From Bacillus sp. JCM 19058 (GTDB lineage: Bacteria > Bacillota > Bacilli > Bacillales_H > Bacillaceae_D): a stretch of DNA of 26,946 nt. This document shows, piece after piece, positions 9,796 to 17,443 of the stretch (position 1 is the first letter of the stretch; each line of letters begins with the position of its first letter). The DNA is taken from the NCBI GenBank assembly GCA_001310555.1, contig BAXO01000075.1:1-26946 (forward strand), given 5' to 3'. Below the pieces are notes generated by a model, which was not told the origin of the DNA, did not search any database, and saw only the letters and a program-made list of their open reading frames with translations. The position numbers were made by a program, and so were the translations under genes.

Positions 9796-9987
9796 CTACA
9801 CAGTCTGTTTACTGTTGCGGTAAATGATTTCTTTCAGAACAAATTCGACTTTTGAATCGGCTTCGTGCTCTAGAGCATGTTTAATCTTGCTCACTTGCCT
9901 CATGGCATCAAGCATGCCAGATGCTTTTATCTTATAGTCTTTTTTTTGGGAGCGATTGAACTGGCAAGTGAAGACGTAGTGCTTCAA
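9796..9987 (-). CDS. Small hypothetical protein (~63 aa)
   Basis: A short basic protein beginning KHYVFTCQFNRSQKKDYKIK, followed by a charged helical stretch (SGMLDAMRQVSKIKHALEHE) and a C-terminal FVLKEIIYRNSKQTV. I chose TTG 9987 because AAAGGAGG lies 8 nt upstream. The in-frame ATG at 9993 is only 2 nt from the same ribosome-binding site, and a start at 10023 would run through it. I do not recognise the family. The pattern (YVFTCQF...DYKIKA....DA......I) could be a small alpha/beta protein. It follows a terminator and is probably monocistronic. Confidence 0.6.
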   Translation of the reverse strand: MKHYVFTCQFNRSQKKDYKIKASGMLDAMRQVSKIKHALEHEADSKVEFVLKEIIYRNSKQTV

Positions 9988-10009
9988 GGACATTACCTCC
10001 TTTTGATCA

Positions 10010-10043
10010 GAAAACAAAAACACCGATGAACATTGTCATCGGT
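10010..10043 (-). terminator. Terminator of the 10097-10402 gene
   Basis: The 8-bp perfect stem ACCGATGA (10022-10029) / TCATCGGT (10036-10043) is followed on the minus strand by GTTTTTGTTTT. It lies downstream of the 10097-10402 gene and upstream of the small gene at 9796-9987. Confidence 0.7.
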
Positions 10044-10096
10044 AGGTCAGTATTGCCAATCTCATTAAAAAAACAAACGCGATTCCCTAAAATATG

Positions 10097-10402
10097 CTAA
10101 CGATTGCTTAAATATACCTTCAAAATTTGTTTGACATGCTCCAATTCATCTTCGTCTCTCAGCCGTACAATGTAATGATCTCCCTTTAACTCAGCGAAGG
10201 CGTTTTCGACTCCTGACTTTCGTATAAAGTCGAGCACATTCTCGATATCTTCCGTTTCAGCCACCAGCTCTTTTTTACCGATAAAATCATCGTTAACATA
10301 CACATCATAAGCGTCGTGTACGTTTTTAACCGATTGATCGTCCGGTATGACGGCGAATAACGGAAACAAAAACGGGCCACCGTAATTTGAATTATTTAGC
10401 AT
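10097..10402 (-). CDS. Hypothetical protein (~101 aa)
   Basis: The N-terminus (MLNNSNYGGPFLFPLFAVIP) is moderately hydrophobic. The rest is acidic, with a likely alpha/beta pattern: AYDVYVNDDFIGKKELV, then EDIENVLDFIRKSGVENAF, then DHYIVRLRDEDELEHVKQIL. The start is ATG 10402, preceded by GAGGGGGGAG, a good Shine-Dalgarno sequence. I do not recognise the family. The frame is unbroken, and a terminator follows. Confidence 0.65.
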   Translation of the reverse strand: MLNNSNYGGPFLFPLFAVIPDDQSVKNVHDAYDVYVNDDFIGKKELVAETEDIENVLDFIRKSGVENAFAELKGDHYIVRLRDEDELEHVKQILKVYLSNR

Positions 10403-10471
10403 GCAGCTCCCCCCTCTTTTCAGATTGCTGTTAGTATGTCTCCTCGTTTATGAACTATACGGACGTAAAAA

Positions 10472-10497
10472 AACCAGCCTTACGACGAAGGCTGGTT
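10472..10497 (-). terminator. Terminator of the DUF5392 gene
   Basis: The perfect 10-bp stem AACCAGCCTT (10472-10481) / AAGGCTGGTT (10488-10497) is followed on the minus strand by a run of T. It begins right at the DUF5392 stop codon. Confidence 0.85.
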
Positions 10498-10943
10498 TAT
10501 TCAACTTGGGTAAACTTCCTCATTCTTTCTTCTTGACTTAAAAACTCACAAAAAGTTTTTAATGCTAGCGCTGGTTCAGATTGAATTTGCCTAATATAGA
10601 GATCTTTATTGTCATCGGATACAAACGTACTCGAATTGATTCGCTCACTCATGTATTGAATTCCTTTTACATGAATTTCTTTATTTTGAATGCGCGATTC
10701 TTTAAACAAGGCCATTCCAACCGCTCCAGAAACAGCAAATAGAATTAGAAACGGCGTAGCGATCGCTTGCGCTTCCTGGATAAATAATAAAAATAAGATA
10801 TTGACGAGGGAAAAGCCGACTAAAGGGATAGAGACAAAGCTAAATCCCGCGCTTTTTTTTAGTAAAGGCTTGACACGGTGCTGAATTTCCTCAAGCTCTT
10901 TTCTTATATAATTAGGGACATTTTGAAATGAAAATGGATTCAT
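10497..10943 (-). CDS. DUF5392 family membrane protein (YwnF-like)
   Basis: An intact protein of ~148 aa. The N-terminus MNPFSFQNVPNYIRKELEEI and the body match B. subtilis YwnF and the DUF5392 family as I remember them. Two transmembrane helices are visible (FSFVSIPLVGFSLVNILFLL and IATPFLILFAVSGAVGMALF), followed by a cytosolic helical tail (QYMSERINSS...ALKTFCEFL). I chose ATG 10943 because AAGGAGG lies 7 nt upstream; the in-frame upstream start at 10970 overlaps the ribosome-binding site. Function is unknown in the family. It stands alone with its own terminator. Confidence 0.82.
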   Translation of the reverse strand: MNPFSFQNVPNYIRKELEEIQHRVKPLLKKSAGFSFVSIPLVGFSLVNILFLLFIQEAQAIATPFLILFAVSGAVGMALFKESRIQNKEIHVKGIQYMSERINSSTFVSDDNKDLYIRQIQSEPALALKTFCEFLSQEERMRKFTQVE

Positions 10944-11198
10944 TCTTATCCTCCTTCGATTCCGACACACTGAGCCGAGTTCCGCTCAGGGAAAATCACC
11001 GTTGTTCAGTTAACAGGTGCTTACTTCTATTTTACCATTTCGAGGATAAGAAATGAACTGACTTGCCTTTGGCTATTTTGTGACGGTACCGAACTGTTGA
11101 GAAGAAGCAGTGAGGTTCTATCCCACTGCTCTTCCCTTAGCAAGGCTTGGTGTGTCAAGCGCTAGCTGCAGAGCAATTGGCAAGGCGAGCGCCAAAGT

Positions 11199-11984
11199 TC
11201 ACATTGAGTAAAGCTCCTTTTTGGTGAGCAATTGCCGAGTCATCACAATTAACGCGACGATCAAAACGATAGTAGTGGTTAAAGTCCCAAAGAAATAAGG
11301 CAATGTTTCTCCTTCCATTAGCATTTGCGCGGCTTGATTACTTAAAGAGGCAGGGTTAAATATTTGCACTTCTGCTTTAAGCACCGTTAGGAGCTTTAGG
11401 AAAATGAGTAGAATGAAGGATAGAGCGGCTGCCGCTGCCGGCTTGTTGAAAATCGCACTGAATGTCATCGTTACGGTGAAAATAAATAAGCACCACACGA
11501 GATAAATAACGAGCGAGATTAACGCATCAGCACCCGAAAATCCATTAAAGAGAAAAACAGAATAATAGGCAGCCGCTACAAAACCGAGAATAACAGAAGT
11601 AATTATAATAGCCGACTGAGCAAGCCACTTGCTCACTAAGTATTCGGTTAAAGTCGTTTGCCTAGTTAGAATAAAGCTCAGCATTCCGCTACTCTTGTCT
11701 GAAATGACAGAATTCATCATCGCAATGATAACAATTAGTAAGCCAAGCTGATCAAATTGCTCAGACAAGGTTGAAGCAAGAACCTCTTGCCCAGTAAACT
11801 CGGGCAGATTAAACTCTATTCCATCTGGAAGACCACCAAGTGCCTGAAGGATATTAGGAAGGAAATAAGTGGTTAACGGCTGTGTGAGGCCAAGAATGAT
11901 AAAAACGATTGGCAGCCACAACAGCTTATAGCTTCTTCTTGCATCAAGTAATTCCTTTTTAAACAGAATCAGAAACCGAGCCAT
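11199..11984 (-). CDS. ABC-2 type transporter permease (YxlG-like)
   Basis: A membrane subunit of ~261 aa. It begins MARFLILFKKELLDARRSYK, the typical ABC-2 N-terminal cytosolic helix. Six hydrophobic segments follow, for example LWLPIVFIILGLTQPLTTYF, LLIVIIAMMNSVISD, IIITSVILGFVAAAYYSVFL, LISLVIYLVWCLFIFTVTMT, ALSFILLIFLKLLTVL and TTTIVLIVALIVM. The motif MMNSVISDKSSGMLSFILTR is the conserved loop of this family. Its ATG shares one base with the ATPase stop (TAATG), so the two are translationally coupled. The open frame runs upstream to 12200 only because an indel in the ATPase gene fuses the frames. With the PLDc_N protein and ATPase it resembles the yxlEFG set, probably an exporter of unknown substrate. 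Confidence 0.85.
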   Translation of the reverse strand: MARFLILFKKELLDARRSYKLLWLPIVFIILGLTQPLTTYFLPNILQALGGLPDGIEFNLPEFTGQEVLASTLSEQFDQLGLLIVIIAMMNSVISDKSSGMLSFILTRQTTLTEYLVSKWLAQSAIIITSVILGFVAAAYYSVFLFNGFSGADALISLVIYLVWCLFIFTVTMTFSAIFNKPAAAAALSFILLIFLKLLTVLKAEVQIFNPASLSNQAAQMLMEGETLPYFFGTLTTTIVLIVALIVMTRQLLTKKELYSM

Positions 11985-12886
11985 TAAGAGTTCACCATCC
12001 TTGAGAAAATGTCTTCCAGATTTTCTTGTTCTAGCTCCATTTTTTTGCAGCGGAATTTCTTTTTCCAACATTCGTTTCAGCAGCCACCTTCTCCCCTTCT
12101 CAATATCGCGAACGCCGATTTTAGTTAACGTACCTGCTTGTTCGACAGTCGTAAGAAGGTCAGGAGCATCTTCAGCGCGCACCCAGGTCTCGTTGTTCAT
12201 CGTATGGACGATAAAACCGGCTCTTGATTAACGAGAAGCAGGTTTTCGATTGAGTCGTTCGCTAGCATTTTTCCTTGATGAAGAATGCAAATGCGGTCAC
12301 ATAGCTCTTCTGCGTCTTTTAAAATATGAGTCGAAAATAAAATTGTCGTTTCTTTCTTGATTTCCTTCATCAGATCAATAACCTCTCTTCGACCGAGCGG
12401 ATCCAAAGCAGAAACGGGTTCATCCATAATGAGGAAGCGGGGCTTGTGAATAATGGCCTGAGCGATCCCTAAGCGCTGCTTCATTCCTCCAGAATATGTA
12501 CTGATTCGCTTGCCCTCGCTTCCTTTCAAGCCAACGAGCGCTAACACTTCATCGATTCTTTGTTTGAGCACGTTCGAATCGATTTGTGAAAGTCCCCCCA
12601 TAAATTCAAGCAGTTCCTTACCGGTCATCCACGGGTAAAAGGTTGGGTGCTGAGGTAAGTAGCCAATTAGGTGCTTAGTCTCTGCAACTCCTTGCCCGTT
12701 CAAAAGAATTTCACCATCAGTTGGCCGAATGATTCCCGTTAACATTTTAATGATCGTCGTTTTCCCGGCCCCGTTAGGTCCAAGCAGTGCAGCACATTCT
12801 CCTTCCTCAATTTGAAAGTTGACATTCTGAATGATTTTCGCTTGCCCATAGTTTTTGACAAGCTCCTTTATAGCAACAAAGCTCAT
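11984..12886 (-). CDS. ABC transporter ATP-binding protein (YxlF-like; two frameshifts)
   Basis: The ATPase subunit for the adjacent permease. Walker A is LLGPNGAGKTTIIKML, the Q-loop lies in GYLPQHPTFYPWMTG, the signature is STYSGGMKQRLGIAQA, Walker B is PRFLIMDEPVSALDP and the switch His is in ILFSTHILKDAEELC. The C-terminal extension is broken twice: one base missing near 12200 (joins PVLSSIR to MNNETWVRAED) and an extra A in the 7-base run at 12040-12046 (restores LQKMELEQENLEDIFSRMVN before the stop). The repaired length is ~300 aa. The start is ATG 12886 with GGAGGAGAGGG upstream, and it overlaps the preceding gene by 4 bp (ATGA). Confidence 0.87.
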
Positions 12887-13119
12887 GATTGCCCTCTCCT
12901 CCCGAAAATGAAGTAAAGAATCGGACCGATAATATTTACGATAACGATTACGAATAGCCAGATCCATTTGTGCTCATTTTGCTTCTGGTTTTTGAACAAA
13001 TCGACTAAGGCGACGACCATTAGTATAGCCTGCAAAATAACGAATGGCAGCAATAATGGCAATATGAGTTCTAAGTCTACACCTAAATCGTTCAGGTCAT
13101 AATTAACTCCGAAATTCAT
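12883..13119 (-). CDS. PLDc_N domain small membrane protein (YxlE-like)
   Basis: A 78-aa protein with two transmembrane helices (LILPLLLPFVILQAILMVVA and WIWLFVIVIVNIIGPILYFI), ending FGRRGQS. The pattern ALVDLFKNQ...KWIWLFVIVIVN.IGPILYFIFGRR is the phospholipase-D nuclease N-terminal (PLDc_N) signature, here as a stand-alone membrane protein as in YxlE. In B. subtilis YxlE sits with the ABC pair YxlFG in the sigY operon. Here no sigma factor is present, and an HTH regulator takes the first position. ATG 13119 has AAGGAGG upstream, and the stop overlaps the ATPase start. Confidence 0.85.
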   Translation of the reverse strand: MNFGVNYDLNDLGVDLELILPLLLPFVILQAILMVVALVDLFKNQKQNEHKWIWLFVIVIVNIIGPILYFIFGRRGQS

Positions 13120-13131
13120 TCTTATTCCTCC

Positions 13132-13676
13132 TTAGTTGTCGGCTGATTTGCGCGGGATAAACATGGAAGCTAAAGTAATACTTTTGCGGTTAGGTGTCGG
13201 TTTGTTTTGCGCGGCCTCTTCAACCAGTTTTTTTATATTTGGAAGAAAATACGTCCATTTCTTCTTCAGATAAATAAATCGGTGCGTGCCAGTAACCGAA
13301 CCCGTCCTTCTTATGATTTGTCCCCTCTTCATTAAACAAATATGTCTCGACTTCCTTTAACAAACTCGCATGATAAGCCATAAAATAGCGCAAATGCTCT
13401 TCGGGAGTCAAATGATCGGTTTCATCCTCTGGAATGACGATCGCCTCTTTTTCGACTCCGTAAATCTTCTCAACTGTCCCTCTGACCTGTCTCGTTTCAA
13501 CCACCTTAACGATATTAGCTTCTGTTAAAATGGATAAATGGCGATACATCGTTGCTTGCGGAACGTCACCTATATAATCGATAAGCTGGTACACCGTCAT
13601 TTTTTTCATTTGATAGCAACGCCTGCACTATCCGAATCCTCACAGGATGCAATAGAAGATCGGCTTTCTTCTTCAC
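13132..13676 (-). CDS. Winged-helix (ArsR-like) regulator of the ABC operon (two frameshifts)
   Basis: A ~181-aa DNA-binding protein. The HTH region reads KKKADLLLHPVRIRIVQALL, then QLIDYIGDVPQATMYRHLSI and LTEANIVKVVETR. The C-terminal helical domain (TPEEHLRYFMAYHASLLKEV, then APIYLSEEEMDVFSS) probably dimerises or binds ligand. Two 7-base A/T runs (13600-13606 and 13228-13234) should be 6. Repair joins LSNEKMTVYQL and FSSKYKKLVEEAAQNK. The start is GTG 13676 with AAAGGAG 7 nt upstream. It is the first gene of the operon, 12 bp before the PLDc_N gene, and lies directly behind a 36-bp palindrome, so autoregulation is likely. Confidence 0.82.
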
Positions 13677-13690
13677 TGGAATTCTCCTTT

Positions 13691-13726
13691 CATAATATTA
13701 TCATTATTTATAATGATAATATTATG
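13691..13726. promoter_or_regulatory. Perfect 36-bp palindrome at the ABC operon promoter
   Basis: CATAATATTATCATTAT (13691-13707) and its exact complement (13710-13726) flank a TT centre. It lies 15 bp upstream of the GTG start and overlaps the -10 region of the operon promoter, as expected for the operator of the adjacent winged-helix regulator. The half-sites face outward compared with Fur boxes, so Fur is unlikely. Confidence 0.7.
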
Positions 13727-13741
13727 TCGTTTGACAGTCAA
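13713..13741 (-). promoter_or_regulatory. Promoter of the regulator-ABC operon
   Basis: On the minus strand TTGACT (13741-13736) and TATCAT (13718-13713) are separated by 17 bp. The -10 box lies inside the 36-bp palindrome, so bound repressor would exclude RNA polymerase. Confidence 0.55.
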
Positions 13742-14097
13742 GAAAAACTGGTTCGCAAAATTATAGCTCCTTTAAGGGAAATGGCAAATTCTGTTGGATG
13801 TGGAGTCATCTGTAACAAAAAAATTGGCATGACTATCACCCTTTCCTATGGTAGTCATTTGATTTGTTATGTTCCTTTCTTTCCTCCTGTAGTAAACTTA
13901 TGCATTTAGGATCGCTATGTAACTACTCATCGAGCGGTGGCCTCGCGGGTACGGAATATGTACTCGGCTCGTTCTCCTATCTCAAAATTTTTTTTCTTAA
14001 ATTTATAAATTGTATTGACAGAAAAGATATATACTATTACGGTTATACATATAAGTATATAACGTAATAGGGTGTAACCTAAAAGGAGGACTGTCCA
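13742..14097. other. Intergenic region without a recognised gene
   Basis: AT-rich sequence upstream of the ABC operon promoter. I found no convincing gene. A TTGACA at 14015-14020 and an imperfect dyad at 14034-14070 (CTATTACG ... CGTAATAG, arms extended by TTATA with bulges) precede the small ORF at 14098 and may be its control region. Confidence 0.4.
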
Positions 14098-14175
14098 ATG
14101 AAAAATGTTATCAATGCAGCTAAAACTCATCCATATTTATGTTCGCATGCAAATCGAGGACCAAATTATCAATAA
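14098..14175 (+). CDS. Possible 25-aa peptide gene
   Basis: The ORF encodes MKNVINAAKTHPYLCSHANR followed by GPNYQ. It starts at an ATG 7-8 nt after a very strong AAAGGAGGA ribosome-binding site. It is preceded by a dyad (14034-14070) and a TTGACA box. I do not recognise the peptide. Because indels are common in this window, the true product may be longer: after the stop another frame stays open to about 14265 (MRYVIAADLMLLQLAIATDG). A basic start and single Cys could fit a secreted or signal peptide, but nothing proves it. Confidence 0.35.
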   Translation: MKNVINAAKTHPYLCSHANRGPNYQ

Positions 14176-14599
14176 GCAATTGTATGCGCTATGTTATAGC
14201 GGCTGATCTCATGCTTTTGCAACTAGCAATAGCAACGGATGGCGTAAATTATTTGTGTAAATAAGACAAAAAAAAGACGTAGGCTCTCTCCTTTGAAAAG
14301 TAACGGAGAGAAATCATCCTGGACAGTAGTACTAATAGTCTCTTTAGGAAAACCTTACTTACTATTGTTATAAATACTGGAATGTACTGAGCACATCTTA
14401 GTTTCATTAAAAGAATTTAAGAAGGCCTCAAATACCACTTCAATAGGAGACGAAAAGTCATAAAAAATAGTTCAGATGGATACACCAGTTTGATTACTCA
14501 CATCATGAAGGAAGATTTTTTACCGACATGCTGGTAGTTGACCAATGACTATTCAATGCTCTATTACTGTAAAGATATTTTAAAAATGGAGGTAGAAAA
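14176..14599. other. Non-coding or decayed stretch
   Basis: No intact gene is visible. A hairpin-like CTCTCTCC ... GGAGAGA occurs near 14285-14313 without a clear U-tract. A ~25-codon open fragment (LVSLKEFKKASNTTSIGDEK) around 14399-14464 has no start signal and no recognised family. The end holds TGGAGG, the ribosome-binding site of the DUF418 gene. Confidence 0.4.
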
Positions 14600-15797
14600 A
14601 TGCACATATCTAAACTAGGAAACATACCGCATACAAGCAAGTCAGTTCCGTCTAAGCAACGCTCATTAGCCCCAGATGTGGCTAGAGGTTTATGCTCTTA
14701 TTGATTGTCCTAGCCCATGCCCCAACACGTTTCTTTAACAATGAACCCGGTGTTCTAACTCGTCTTGAGGGGGTCAGTCTCCTAGATAACGTGGTCAACT
14801 TTATTGCTCTGTTATTCGTGGACAACAGAGCTTACCCGATGTTTGCCGCCTTGTTCGGCTATGGCATGGCATGATGGTTAAACGTCAACTTGAGGCGGGG
14901 ACATCAAAACAGGAGGTCAAGCGATTATTACGGAGGCGCTCCTTGTTCTTACTGTTGTTCGGTTTCGTGCATACCGTTATTATTAGTGGTGCCGATATTC
15001 TAGCTTTCTACGGCATTGCAGGGTTGCTCATCGGGTGGCTGTTGTTCCACCGGGAGCGGGTTCTGGCGCGAGCTAATATTGAGCGGCCTGTTCTTTGCCA
15101 TTTTGATACCAGTAGTTTGGGTCAGTACAGCTCACGTCTTAGGCGGCGTGGGTATTGATACGAATTTTCCTGAAACGTCGTATGTCGAGCTGGTACTGGC
15201 ACAGTTGGGGTTCTTTCCGTTCATGCTGGCTTCCCAGTTCTTGATGTACCCGATGCTACTGCCGATACTTGTTGGGATGTGGGTAGCGCGAAAGCACCTA
15301 CTGGATGACCCAAAGCGACACCGCGCCCTGTTGAAACGGATTGCCATACTTGGAATCTCCATCTCTACTGCTGGCGGTATCCCTCTTGCCATGGTCGGGG
15401 TACAACTATGGGACCTAGTCTGACGATACTGGGATTGATCAGCACACTGCATATCATAACTGGGCTTGCCGGCGGTTTCGGTTACGCAGCGGTATTCGGG
15501 CTAATCGCTGCAAGCGCTAACGAGAAAAGGGGAATAACCACTGGGTCCCTGGCGGCCTTAGGTAAGCGATCGCTGACTTTTTATCTGTTATTAGAGACGA
15601 TGCTCGTAATCATCTTTTCTCCGCTAGCTTTTGGACTTGGCGAGACGTTAAACACCACTGGAGCGTCTGTCATTGCCTTGCTCATCTGGCTAATTTCTGT
15701 CGGAATCGCGGCTGTGCTGGAGCGTATGGGGTTACGTGGACCAGCTGAAGTTTTACTACGTAGACTTGTTTATCACAGAAGACAACGAGTATCCTAA
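14600..15797 (+). CDS. DUF418 / YeiB-like membrane protein (four frameshifts)
   Basis: A polytopic membrane protein of about 400 aa. N-terminal RSLAPDVARGL precedes the first helix MLLLIVLAHAPTRFF. The conserved YPMFAALFGYGMA is the YeiB/DUF418 signature, followed by RRRSLFLLLFGFVHTVIISG and several helices. The C-terminal DUF418 part has AALGKRSLTFYLLLETMLVI and ends RRLVYHRRQRVS. Breaks: one A lost near 14694 (GLMLLL), one A lost near 14873 (GMAMMVKRQ), one extra base between 15050 and 15075, and one base lost near 15410 (QLWD.SLTILG). ATG 14600 has TGGAGGT upstream. Codon use looks more GC-rich than the flanking stretches, which may indicate transfer. Family function is unknown; a transporter role is suspected. 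Confidence 0.8.
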
Positions 15798-15835
15798 TGC
15801 TCTACCATAAATAATTTAAAAAGGCCGATTTTTGT

Positions 15836-15910
15836 ATAATCCCCTTTAAGTGGACAGTGAAAAAAGACCAATCAATTATTGGGTGGTAAACTGACCTTAG
15901 AGGGGATAAT
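15836..15910. repeat. Near-perfect inverted repeat beside the IS remnant
   Basis: ATAATCCCCTTTAAG (15836-15850) and CTTAGAGGGGATAAT (15896-15910) are complementary at 13 of 15 positions. Between them lies TGGACAGTG, which recalls IS3-family ends. It directly precedes the OrfA remnant and probably belongs to the same element. Confidence 0.4.
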
Positions 15911-15912
15911 TA

Positions 15913-15987
15913 ATGGCTGCGTTGATTTGTTATTCAGATGACTTTAGACGAAAGGCTATGAAGATTTACACGCTCCTTCTCCAATAA
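15913..15987 (+). pseudogene. IS3-family transposase OrfA remnant
   Basis: A 24-codon ORF reads MAALICYSDDFRRKAMKIYT then LLLQ-stop. The YSDDFRRKAMKIY part is the hallmark N-terminus of IS3-family OrfA HTH proteins (YS.EF+.+....Y). GAGGGG lies upstream at ribosome-binding distance. Nothing of the HTH body or of OrfB follows, so only the left tip of an element remains. Confidence 0.55.
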
Positions 15988-16420
15988 TTTATTACTATAT
16001 TCCCCCCTAATGTCGATTTGAAATGGGTTAGACAAAAGCTGGTATTATGATTCTAGTTCATATAGTGAAAGGGTTGTTACACCGGAATCGTCTAATGCTA
16101 GATATGCCCCATATAAACCTCCTTTCCTTTGTTAAGAGAGATTCAACGCTTAGAATCTTATTGGCGTATCGATACCGAAACCTTGTGTTGGTTCTAGCCC
16201 AGTTTTATTTCGTATTAGCGTGACGAAACAGCTGATGATAGCAGTTCAGGTAACGACGAGCGACAACTAAAAAAATGACTTTAATGCACGGAGAACTACT
16301 GGAAGGTGGTATAATGTTAGTTGGGTTAGCTAGTATTTTGGCATTACATTGCTCCGAACGAGTTCAACCTGAGTTGTAAAAGTCGCAGTACGATAAATGA
16401 ATTAATTTGAGGTGATGATG
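15988..16420. other. Intergenic stretch after the IS remnant
   Basis: About 430 bp without a recognised gene. A 34-codon ORF (ATG 16275-16277) with a hydrophobic centre has no good ribosome-binding site and no family. The last bases contain GAGGTGATG, the ribosome-binding site for the next gene. Confidence 0.4.
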
Positions 16421-17315
16421 TTGAGAAGCAAGGAAGAAATGATGGAATTAGGCATGAATTTTGCTCGCAATTGTGAGCAAATTAGAATTTTTACACTAGA
16501 AGGCTCTCTAACTAACGCCAACATTCCGAAAGACGAATTTCAAGACTATGATTTTAGTTACTTTGTAACGGATATGGATTTTTTTCAAAAAAAAGTGATG
16601 ATTGGTTAAACTATTTTGGTCGAAGAATAATCATGCAAAAGCCAGAAGCAATGGAGTTGTTCCCACCAGAATTAGGGAATTGGTTCTCGTATTTAATGAT
16701 TTTTGAGGACGGCACGAAGATCGACCTTACCCTCATACCGCTTCAAGAATACGAAGACTATTTTAAAAACAGCGACGGTCTAGTTGAAGTCTTACTGGAC
16801 AAGGACGGTCTAATTCAAGCTCCCGTCGTTGCAACCGATCGCAAGTATCACATTCAAAAGCCAAGCTTTCAATCTTTTGATGACTGCTGTAATGAATTTT
16901 GGATGAGCTCTACATACATTGCGAAAGGTCTTGCTAGAAAGGAAATTCTCTTTGCTGTCGATATGATGAACGAAGTTTCCGTCCTAATTTACTTACTATG
17001 CTACGGTGGAAGGTTGGAAACAAAACCGATTTTTCTTTAAGTATCGGTAAATCTGATAAGTTTTTAAAAAAATACGTTTCTAATGCAACATGGAATTCAT
17101 TGTTATCTACTTATAACATGGGCTCCTATCAAGAAATGTGGGAAGCGCTTTATACTAGTTTTGAATTATTTCGAGAAGTCTCTCACTTTATTGCAGAAAC
17201 ATTTGGCTATCGTTATCCTCACTACGACGAAAACGTAAGTCCTTACATTAATAAGATTCGCCAACGATATACGTCGCTACGTAGGAAAACGGAATTGGGC
17301 ATGTACGCCCATTAA
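16421..17315 (+). CDS. aadK: Aminoglycoside 6-adenylyltransferase, AadK-like (two frameshifts)
   Basis: Nucleotidyltransferase of the ANT(6) family, which adenylylates streptomycin. Family blocks: RSKEEMMELGMNFARNCEQI, IFTLEGSLTNANIPKDEFQD, YDFSYFVTD (metal-binding acidic pair), MQKPEAMELFPPELGNWFSY, KIDLTLIPLQEYEDYF, CCNEFWMSSTYIAKGLAR and a C-terminus YQEMWEALYTSFELFREVSH. In the family the residue after EGS is usually Arg; here it is Leu. Breaks: an A8 run at 16587-16594 (family alignment suggests A6) and one C lost near 16980 (restores NEVSRPNLLTMLRW). Repaired length ~297 aa; AadK is ~284. I chose TTG 16421: it matches the family start and is 8 nt from GAGG; ATGs at 16415 and 16418 are closer. 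The gene resembles intrinsic Bacillus aadK rather than mobile ant(6)-Ia. Confidence 0.85.
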
Positions 17316-17443
17316 CGGATGAATAAATGCAACGCATATGTTTTAGAATTCATAAAGTTGTTTCATTCGTAATAAACCCTCGCTATTTTATGAACAATGT
17401 TGGTTCATAAAAATGAAGTTATTTAAAAGTAAGGAGGCATTAC

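Noticed and set aside
11984..12200. N-terminal extension of the ABC permease
   Set aside because: The 72 extra residues are the ATPase C-terminus in a shifted frame; repair restores a TAATG junction at 11984.
13691..13726. Fur, PerR or Zur box
   Set aside because: The ATTATCA and TGATAAT elements point outward with a long centre, opposite to the inward 7-1-7 arrangement of Fur-type sites.
13721..13909. Plus-strand ORF starting ATGTCGTTTGACAGTC
   Set aside because: It has no ribosome-binding site, begins inside the palindrome and promoter of the minus-strand operon, and matches no family.
14098..14175. Lanthipeptide or bacteriocin precursor
   Set aside because: The peptide has one Cys, no recognisable leader cleavage motif, and no modification or export genes adjacent; only a neutral small-ORF call is justified.
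16275..16379. 34-codon ORF with a hydrophobic centre
   Set aside because: No good ribosome-binding site, no family resemblance, and it lies in decayed sequence beside an IS remnant.
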